Shown here one piece after another: positions 56,600 to 64,000 of a stretch of DNA of 64,000 nt. Origin of the DNA: Linum tenue (Eukaryota > Streptophyta > Magnoliopsida > Malpighiales > Linaceae); the NCBI GenBank assembly GCA_946122785.1, contig CAMGYJ010000002.1:67543703-67607702 (forward strand), given 5' to 3'. The position numbers and the translations under genes were made by a program. The notes beneath the pieces were generated by a model, which was given only the letters and a program-made list of their open reading frames with translations, searched no databases and was not told where the DNA came from. Each line of letters opens with the position of its first letter. Within the stretch, counting starts at the first letter, position 1.

Positions 56600-57010
56600 G
56601 CAAGTGATGACTTTAAGAACAAGTCAATTTCAGAATTATCAAATAACACTCGAACATTATTTTGAATCTGCAAAATACTATCAGCAACTCCCTTTGTTAT
56701 AGCTCCATACTTAGTTGCACACCTATCTCGTAAGAGCCCACTGATAAGTGCCTTCCAGAGTACCCTTCCCACATTTTACCAAGTAGCTTTTCAAGAAAAG
56801 TTGGTAATAGAGCACTGCAATTCTGTATCCCAGTCATGAAATAGTATACCGCCACTAAACTTCTAGAAAAAACCCTTTGAACATGTCTTGGAATCTAGAA
56901 CACTCAAAGAAAATATGTAAGTGTGTTTCAATCTGGCAATCACATAACAAACAATGAGAACTCCCTTGGATTCCCACTGCAGAGGCTTGTACCCTGTTGT
57001 AACACACTCT
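56600..57010 (-). pseudogene. LINE C-terminal zinc-binding (zf-RVT) fragment
   Basis: The minus-strand frame near 57000-56860 reads SSHCLLCDCQIETHLHIFFE followed by CSRF, the CxxC...HxxxxC signature of the zf-RVT domain after plant LINE reverse transcriptases. The remaining 250 bases are in shifted frames. Confidence 0.75.
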
Positions 57011-57179
57011 CTAATGATTAACCAACAGAGGATTAGTTATGTGGAAAAGAAGGAGAATGTCATACCAACTTGTACCAGCTGACTTCAAGGGATTTTGGTC
57101 TGAATCGTTCCTAACCGAGGTTGGTAGGGTTGGATTAGGTTGGACACCCATGTGTTTGACTCAATTGTCATTTTCAACG

Positions 57180-57560
57180 AAAAGGAAAAAGGTAAAAAAT
57201 ACTAAAGCGAATAAAACTCGCTCACGACCTCAAACTCGTGAACACTATGTTCAACTCGGTTTGACCCAGTTTTAACAAAATCACAATTTACCGAAATTGT
57301 AAATTACAAAAGCGGATAAAACTCGCTCTCGGTATGAAACGAGTCAGCAATGGGTCAGAGTTCAATTGTCATTCTCAACGAAAAGGAAAATGAGAAATAA
57401 AAAAACATTAAAGCGTACCAAACTCGATTTCGATCTAAAACCGGTCAAAAACATATTCAACTGCCTTTGACCAATTTTTTAACAAATTAACACTTGGTCC
57501 AAACTACCAACTACAAAAGCGGATAAAGCTCCCTCACAATACAACACTCGTTAATACCTT
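57180..57560. repeat. Degenerate tandem repeat, same family as 7100-7605
   Basis: Three or four units with (A/T)ACAAAAGCG(G/A)ATAAA(A/G)CTC(G/C)CTC and ACTCG(T/C)(G/T)AA words, followed by TTCAACT(C/G)(G/C) and TTTGACC. The two sites lie 50 kb apart. Confidence 0.5.
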
Positions 57561-57578
57561 AGCTTCAGGTTCAATTGT

Positions 57579-57915
57579 TATGGTAAACACAATGAACAGT
57601 AGATGTAAACCTAGCGAATAATAGCTGAACACAAAAACTGTACAATCAACCGTGGATGAGAGAAGGATTAGGAACTTCTCAATTTGCACTTGGAGGAGTG
57701 TGAGAGCGAGTAATGAATAGTAACTCCATTGTTAATCTTTTATGCAATATTAATTATGGGAAACACAATGGACAATAGATGTAAACCTAGCGAACAATAG
57801 CTAAACACAAAAGTTGTAAAATGGAAAGTGGGATAAAAGAAAGACTTGAAACTTCCACATTTGCACTTGGAGGAGTGTTAGAGCCACTAATGAGTAGTAG
57901 CTCCAATGTTAGACT
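57579..57915. repeat. Direct duplication with 176-base spacing
   Basis: AGATGTAAACCTAGCGAA(T/C)A at 57601 and 57777, and TTTGCACTTGGAGGAGTGT, recur in the same order. Two diverged units, no coding capacity seen. Confidence 0.75.
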
Positions 57916-58692
57916 AGTTTTGTTCAACTTAATCAATCGGCACATCTCCTCTCATCGGTGAAGCATTAGGTGGAAGCCGTACTGGTCGAAGCAATTGACG
58001 GGAAATAGAACCCCAACTCTAGGTTCGACAAATCGGAACGGTGACAGAGGTATCTGTGCATCTTCCTTCTCCCCTGTTCTTTCTGTCAATCTGCCGGCCG
58101 TCGATCTGCCTGCCGATTAGCCAAGTCTAGGTCTCCCTCATCCATGGATCGATTCGCTGCCTGGGGGACTAGCTGTCCTTGCATCATATCAAGTTGCGCA
58201 GACAATCACAGAAAAGGAGAAGTAAGAGGTTTGAGATCCCACCGTAAATTTTCTGCGAATCACTTTCTCCTGCTCAACTCTAATTGGCGGCTGGGCAAAT
58301 TGGAACTCCAATTCTCGATTCCCAAGGGAAGTAACCTCCTCTGTTCTATAACCAATAAGATTTGGCAATGAGATAGAACTTTTTAGTTTCTTATTTGAAA
58401 CCGACGAAAGGAATTCAAACATTGTTCTTGACTGCTGAAATTGGTAATAAAAAGAAGAGCCTAATTAAATGGAAGAAGCTAGATACCACACTTGGCCAAG
58501 AAGTTCAATTGCATGCAATCGGTTTCCAGAGTTCTCAGTGCTGGCAAAATCTCATAATCTATAATCAGGCTGCGGGGAAGAGTGGGAGTCGTTGGAGATT
58601 GATGTTTGATTTCAAACGCAAAAAAGCAAACCCAAAGAGTACATTTTCTGGTTCTGATTGGCTTTGGGTCGCCACAACTAATTCTACTATAT
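57916..58692. other. Stretch left of the MULE candidate, unrecognised
   Basis: GC content rises compared with neighbours and short frames occur at 58144-58371 and 58395-58703 on the plus strand. Neither shows a motif I recognise. It may contain exon remains. Confidence 0.3.
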
Positions 58693-58885
58693 CTTTCTCA
58701 TGAGTTATTTTAGTGTGCTTTATAGTATTGGTGCTATAAAACGTTTACAGCCATTAGATCATGTTCAAAATATATCAGCCATTAGATCTTATTTAAGTTA
58801 TTAATATATTGTTTTATTTTGTGTATGGACAACCGGTTATACCAGTTGTAAAGTTTCAAAACTCATTCTCTTATCCTTCTCCTCC

Positions 58886-59610
58886 CCGTCGACAGAGCTC
58901 GGGCGAGGAATTCTAATCTCCGGCGATGCCAAATCCAACACCATCCTCTACACCAACGGTCGCTCCGTCATCATTAGGTACCTCGACCAACCCTTCAAAG
59001 TCGATGTCTACGGCGAGCACGGCTACCCTGTCACCGTCGGTCGCTACTCCCCCCACAAAGATCTGGGGTGTCCGTAACAGCTTCGTCCTCCACAACGAGT
59101 TTTGCATCCTCTCCGGCCGAATCGACGATCTGCAATGGTCCCCTAATCAACTGAGGATCGTCATCTCCGGCGACGACAAGGGAAAATACTTCGTACGTGC
59201 TTTCGTGTGAGTTTCCCCCTCCCTCCCTCTTATCGTAATTTTACCCCCTTTTGCCTTCAAAACCTAATTTCGAATTTAACAAGTTATTGAGCGAGCAATT
59301 TGTATCCCGGATTTCTGAAGGTGGGATTCGAGTAGCACCGTGGGGGAATTCGACGGAAATTCGAAGCGAGTGTTGAGCTGTGCGTTCAAGCCGATCGGCC
59401 GTTCCGGATTGTTACTGCGGAGAGGATTTCATTGTGAATTTCTGCGAAGGATGAACAGAAGACGATTTTGACAAGCAGCTACGATGGCCACATTATCAAA
59501 TGGATCCAGTGTATTGGTTATGCTGGTAAATTGGAAAGGGGGTAAATTCCCAGATCAAGTGCTTGGCAGCTGCTAAAGATCAGATCATGACATCCGGATT
59601 CGATAACAAG
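58886..59610 (+). pseudogene. AIP1 (actin-interacting protein 1, WD-repeat) gene fragment
   Basis: Three blocks match plant AIP1/WDR1 in order. [20 protein letters not shown] through [16 protein letters not shown] starts at 58886. After a deletion and frameshift, [14 protein letters not shown] through RIDDLQWSP and KGKYFVRAF runs to about 59207. Then comes an intron-like stretch (GTGAGTTT...CTGAAG), [12 protein letters not shown] with [11 protein letters not shown], a shifted PFRIVTCGEDF-like piece, and a jump to a later exon (SYDGHIIKWIQ, KCLAAAKDQIMTSGFDNK) ending at a splice donor AG/GTAAAC. AIP1 promotes cofilin-driven actin disassembly; the first dozen or so residues and most beta-propeller blades are missing here. 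Retained introns show that genomic DNA, not mRNA, was copied. Confidence 0.85.
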
Positions 59611-60308
59611 GTAAACTTCCATCATTAACTACAACTGTAGAATGTACCCGATGTTTCAGCTTAACCAGTTAGTTGCATTTTAGATGCATTTTAGAGAAAA
59701 ACTCCTAAACCACACTGCAAAACCGTAACTCCAAATCCATCATATTCTGCTGCTTCTAGGCTAGAATGGACTGGAGACAGTCGAATGCCTTATTTCTTTC
59801 TTCTGCTCTCGACCTCCTCTTCAGTCAACAACCGATTCATCTTCAATATTATCTCGTTGCCACAAAGTAAGTCTTTCCCTGTTTCAGTTTTTGACTATTT
59901 GCCACTATGAGCTGCTGTTTTCAATTACAGCTTATGAAATCTCTGTCCATATCAATTAACCTGCAGCTAATTGAACCCCTTATTTATCAATTCCACCTTA
60001 TCCTTTTCGTCTGTATTACCTTGTATAGGGTATGCATCCATGCCTTGGAACTATCCTATTTTAGTATAAATGCATAAGCTTGGGCTTGGTCTTGGCTGCT
60101 GTATTACATATAGACGAAATTTGATGGAAAAAAGTTAATCAAGTTGAAATTAAATGAAATCGTACTCCGGGTACAAGTTTGTTACCCAAGTGCATGTTAT
60201 CTCTGAGCATAGAGCATAAATAAGTATAGTGTAGACTAAGATATACCTTTGGCATTGGCTACTATCTCCTGGCCTCTGCATAAGCTCTATTCAATCGCAC
60301 CTGTACAG

Positions 60309-60993
60309 AACGCCATACCTGGTGGACATCGTGAACGACAGGAAAGCAGGACGAGTCCTCAAACTGGACTCCATCGCCAACGGCAACGCCTGGCGCGGAA
60401 TGGACGTCCTCATCTTCAACTCCTGGCACTGGTGGACTCACACCGACAGAACTCAGCCGTATGCCCCCTCACCCAGCTCCATTAATACATCATTTTCTGC
60501 TACTCATAAATCAAGCACGATTCAAAATCCGAAATGCAGATGGGATTACATACAAGACGGCAACAAGCTGTACAAGGACATGAACAGGCTAGTGGCGTAC
60601 TACAAAGGGCTCACGACGTGGGCCAGATGGGTGGATCGCAACGTCGATCCCCGGAGGACCAAAGTCTTCTTCCAGGACATCTCCCCAACGCATTACGACG
60701 GCAGGGAGTGGAACCAGCCGTCGCAGACGTGTTCAGGGCAGACCCAGCCCTTCTTTGGGGTAAGGTACCCTGCAGGGATGCCTCCCGCGTGGGCTGTCGT
60801 GAACAAGGTGTTCAGCAGGATCAAGATCAGGCTAGTGTACCTTATGGACGTCACCGGTATGTCGTTGTACAGGAAGGATGCTCACCCTGGTTCCTATAGA
60901 GGCCTCCACTCGGGCACCGATTGTAGCCATTGGTGCCTTCCTGGCCTCCCTGATACCTGGAACCTACTCCTCTACTCAGCTTACATCAGCTAG
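60309..60993 (+). pseudogene. TBL (trichome birefringence-like, DUF231/PC-esterase) gene fragment
   Basis: The 3' half of a TBL-type polysaccharide O-acetyltransferase. After a splice acceptor (CTGTACAG at 60301-60308) come [20 protein letters not shown] and [16 protein letters not shown], an 81-base intron (60459-60539, GTATG...TGCAG) that restores QPWDYIQDG when removed, then [38 protein letters not shown] and the C-terminal [15 protein letters not shown] with the catalytic DxxH motif. The stop is at 60991-60993. The N-terminal GDS esterase motif and upstream exons are absent, and the usual HPS before the last block is HPG, so no active enzyme can result. TBL proteins acetylate wall xylan or other glycans in the Golgi. 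Confidence 0.88.
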
Positions 60994-62075
60994 CTACGAA
61001 CTCCGATTCGGAATTAGAGTCTTACACGACCAAAGGTGTTCTCTTCTGTTGGTCTTGTTCTATTCAATCGCACGACAGTTGCCTTCAACGGTACTAGCTG
61101 TCTTTAAATTAATGCTTAAAAGTTTGTCGGTCTAGTTCTGATGATCATACTTGATAATTCCATATATTATCTGCTCATTATGTATTTTACCAATTTGGCT
61201 ATCCTTAATGCTTCTTGAAATCTAACTTCGGTTGGTTGTCAGTAGGTACCAGTTAGCAGAATAATCCCACTTTGTTGAGATGGGATAGATTCTTTCTTGG
61301 CTGCAACTTACTATGTAGTATATTGTAGCTGGCTTGGAAGGGTTCATGAAGAAATGAGAAGGCATAAGAGATTCAAAGTTGGAACAATGATCTCAAATGT
61401 GTCAAAATTTTTGCATGGTTGCAAGTGTTAATGTGTGGTTTGTTGCAAAGTCCAAAATTAGCAGACTGAAATTATTCATCACTGCAAAATATAGAAGGAA
61501 GCTTGGAGTTTATGAAGGTCTTGGTGCCATCTCTTGACTTATGATGGTGGCAGTTTCATAGAAGTTGCTGTTGTCATTTGTTAAATGCTTGGGGTGAAGA
61601 GATGTTGCTGAAAATGAAGGCGTTGGGGAAGTTGAAGCAAACGATCCAAGCACAACATGTAATGCTGGTGTTTAGCTTGAAAGAACATTATGTCTCAACT
61701 TGTCATGTTTGTTTTTTCGAAGTTAGTATCTAGTCACATTGAATGGATCTATATAATGCTGGTGTCTAGCTTTAGAGAACATAATGAATCATCCTTTTCA
61801 TAAGTTTCTGGAAAATAGTCCATTATGTTTGAAACACCATTATAATAAGTAGAGAGGATAGTTCTATAGGTGAAAGTCTCCTACTGGAAATCTGACACCT
61901 CATACTGGTAATCTCACGACAGTAAAATGCTCCAGTGAGATGTAAAAAGCAGTGCTTCATTCCTCAGGCAAATCTCACGGCCGTGAGATGTCCTGTGAGA
62001 TGCAAAGAGCAGTTCTCACTATCCAAGGAAATTTCACGGCTTCTACTTGACATTCTCACGCCCGTCAAAATCTCA
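60994..62075. other. MULE interior between TBL fragment and repeats
   Basis: The first part may be TBL 3' UTR. 61860-62060 has repeated TCTCACGGC and GTGAGATG words in both orientations (palindromic CACGGCCGTG at about 61975). No protein motif. Confidence 0.4.
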
Positions 62076-62251
62076 CGTGAAATTATTATAAAAAAATCTC
62101 AAGAGAAATTGAAACACACAGCTGCCACTCAAACGTTCTCACGGCTCATTCTGGCAAAATAAACGTGAAATTATTATAAAAAAAATCTCAAGTGAAATTG
62201 AAACACACAGCTGCCACTCAAACGTTCTCACGGCTCATTCTGGCAAAATAA
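62076..62251. repeat. 88-base tandem duplication
   Basis: CGTGAAATTATTATAAAAAA ... GCTGCCACTCAAACGTTCTC ... GGCAAAATAAA is present twice in tandem (62076-62163 and 62164-62251) with very few differences, so it is recent. Confidence 0.9.
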
Positions 62252-62284
62252 AGGTCGTGGAATTAAGATGTAACTACACTTTGT

Positions 62285-63840
62285 AGAGTTGTACCTTTAC
62301 ACTATGGTACAACTTAAAGTTGTACCTACACTTTCCCAAAAATCCCTCTATGGTACAATTCAAAATTGTACCTATACATTATGTACAACTTTAAGTTGTA
62401 CCTACACTTTCTAACAAAACCCAATATGGTACAACTCAAAATTATACCTATACTTGTGGTACAACCTTATGTTGTACCTACACTTTCTAAAAATCTTTCT
62501 ATGGTACAACCCAAACTTGTACATATACTTGTGGTACAACTTAAAGTTGTACCTACACTTCCTAACAAATCCCTCTATGGTACAACTCAAAATTGTACCT
62601 ATACTTATGGTATAACCTTAAGTTGTACCTACACTTTCTAATAAATCTCTTTATGGTACAACTCAAAATTGTACCTATACTAATGGTACAACTTTTAGTT
62701 GTACATACACTTTCTCAAAATTATTTATGGTACAACCCAAACTTGTACCTATACCATGGTACAACTTAAAGTTGTACCTACACTTTCTAACAAATCCCTC
62801 TATGGTACAACTCAAAATTGTACCTATACTAATGGTACAACTTTAAGTTGTACCTACACTTTCTAATAAATCTCTTTATGGTACAACTAAAAATTGTACC
62901 TATACTAATGGTACAACTTTTAGTTGTATCTACACTTTTTCAAAATCCTTCTATGGTACAACCCAAACTTGTACCTATACCATGGTACAACTTTATGTTG
63001 TACCTACACTTTCTAACAAATCCCTTTATGGTACAACTAAAAATTGTACCTATACTAATGGTACAACCTTAAGTTGTACCTACACTTTCTAACAAATCCC
63101 TTTATGGTACAACTAAAAATTGTACCTATACTAATGGTACAACCTTAAGTTGTACCGACACTTTTTCAAAATCTTTCTATGGTACAACCCAAACTTGTAC
63201 CTATAACATGGTACAATTTTAAGTTGTACCTACACTTTCTAATAAATCCCTTTATGGTACAACTCAAAATTGTACCTATACTAATGGTACAACTTTAAGT
63301 TGTACCTACACTTTCTAATAAATCTCTTTATGGTACAACTAAAAATTGTACCTATACTAATGGTACAACTTTTAGTTGTACCTACACTTTTTCAAAATCC
63401 TTCTATGGTACAACCCAAACTTGTACCTATACCATGGTACAACTTTATGTTGTGCCTACACTTTCTAAAAATCCTTCTATGGTACAACCCAAAATTGTAC
63501 CTATACTAATGGTACAACTTTAAGTTGTACCTACACTTTCTAACAAATCCCTTATGGTACAACTAAAAATTGTACCTATACTAATGGTACAACCTTAAGT
63601 TGTACCTACACTTTCTCAAAATTCTTTTATGGTACAACCCAAACTTGTACCTATAACATGGTACAATTTTAAGTTGTACCTACACTTTCTAATAAATCCC
63701 TTCATGGTACAACTCAAAATTGTACCTATACTAATGGTACAACTTTAAGTTGTACCTACACTTTGTGAAACAAATATTTCAATGGTACAGCTGAAACTTG
63801 TACCTATACGATATGGTACAACTCTAATTTGTACCTACAC
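62285..63840. repeat. 76-bp palindromic minisatellite, about 20 units
   Basis: The unit has two halves. Half A is TATGGTACAACTCAAAATTG then TACCTATACTA. Half B is ATGGTACAACTTTAAGTTGT then ACCTACACTTTCTAACAAATCCCTT. Half B contains the near-perfect 21-base palindrome GGTACAACTT-(T/A)-AAGTTGTACC; half A is a weaker version. The spacing was counted as exactly 76 bases between 63027 and 63103. Units vary at a few positions (CTCAAAATT/CTAAAAATT/CCCAAACTT). Long open frames here (for example 62366-62641 and 62848-63072) are repeat artefacts. Any transcript would fold into serial hairpins. Confidence 0.95.
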
Positions 63841-64000
63841 TTGTATACATTGATTCATTATTTACAAGATTGCCATTAATGATGTGGGACCAGTCATTTA
63901 GTGGGTTTACCTCCTCAACAGGTCACCTTTTTTATAGCATGGGTGCTATAGAGCACACTAGAAGATCTCCTTTCTCATAGCTAAGAGATCGATTTTTCTT

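Larger units (their letters stand above)
58702..63969. mobile_element. Candidate Pack-MULE carrying fragments of two host genes
   Basis: 5268 bases. The left end (GAGTTATTTTAGTGTGCTTT then ATAG...TGCTATAAAA) and the complement of the right end (GAGATCTTCTAGTGTGCTCT then ATAG...TGCTATAAAA) match at about 30 of 40 positions. The perfect 9-base direct repeat CTTTCTCAT lies immediately outside (58693-58701 and 63970-63978). Long inverted repeats plus a 9-base target duplication are characteristic of Mutator-like elements. No MURA-type transposase is visible. Inside are AIP1 and TBL gene fragments on the plus strand and a large minisatellite. Confidence 0.75.

Noticed and set aside
57039..57275. 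78-codon plus-strand frame
   Set aside because: Runs through LINE remnant and degenerate repeat without any recognisable domain.
62366..63509. Several frames of 69-91 codons rich in MVQLKIVPIL
   Set aside because: Translations of the 76-bp minisatellite; not a repeat protein gene.
62285..63840. CRISPR-like array of repeats and spacers
   Set aside because: The window is plant nuclear DNA, the spacers are themselves repeated, and the unit is a dimeric minisatellite.

Overview
This window looks like nuclear DNA of a flowering plant, most likely a eudicot. It has AT-rich intergenic sequence, intron-containing plant gene fragments, Copia elements primed by initiator tRNA-Met, L1-type LINEs, Helitron, hAT, CACTA and MULE remains, and a family of small secreted Gnk2-type (ginkbilobin-2/DUF26) proteins. 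I cannot fix the species. By far most of the sequence is transposon-derived. The only host genes that look intact are the Gnk2 genes.

Layout. 1-2.4 kb: a 5'-truncated LINE running off the left edge. 4.6-45.4 kb: a scattered tandem array of six single-domain Gnk2-like genes, all on the minus strand (4629-5063, 7777-8196, 17644-18084, 22311-23516, 31380-31820, 44971-45429). Five have an intact reading frame and one is cut by a hAT-like insertion with a perfect 8-bp target duplication. The copies share TATA boxes, upstream and 3' flanking modules, so they arose by segmental duplication; 15.4-18.5 kb and 29.6-32.2 kb are the clearest pair. Transposons separate them: two (TA)n-bounded MITEs, a Copia element with two nonsense codons (10417-15212), six hAT-like elements or element parts, a gag-only LTR element with a minisatellite inside its LTRs (24850-29611), a full-span but broken LINE with a 16-bp target duplication (32801-39049) and a decayed Helitron Rep region (about 40520-42080).

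46.7-56.6 kb reads best as one CACTA-type element. It contains an apparently intact young Copia element (47090-51974, a single 1439-codon gag-pol) and a 1.1-kb poly(A)-tailed retro-insertion that joins a host-gene-like fragment to a LINE 3' end, flanked by a 19-bp target duplication.

58.7-64.0 kb is the most interesting part. A 5.27-kb segment is bounded by about 40-bp terminal inverted repeats and a perfect 9-bp direct repeat, the signature of a Mutator-like element. It holds no transposase. It carries intron-containing fragments of two unrelated host genes, AIP1 (actin-interacting protein 1) and a TBL/DUF231 O-acetyltransferase, followed by about 20 copies of a 76-bp minisatellite made of 21-bp palindromes. 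This is a candidate Pack-MULE. Related palindromes occur at 6.5 kb and 44.4 kb, the latter next to a CACTA-like terminus.

Translations, boundaries and repeats were read by eye. No database search, alignment program or expression data was available, so family names rest on recognised motifs and element boundaries on matched repeats.
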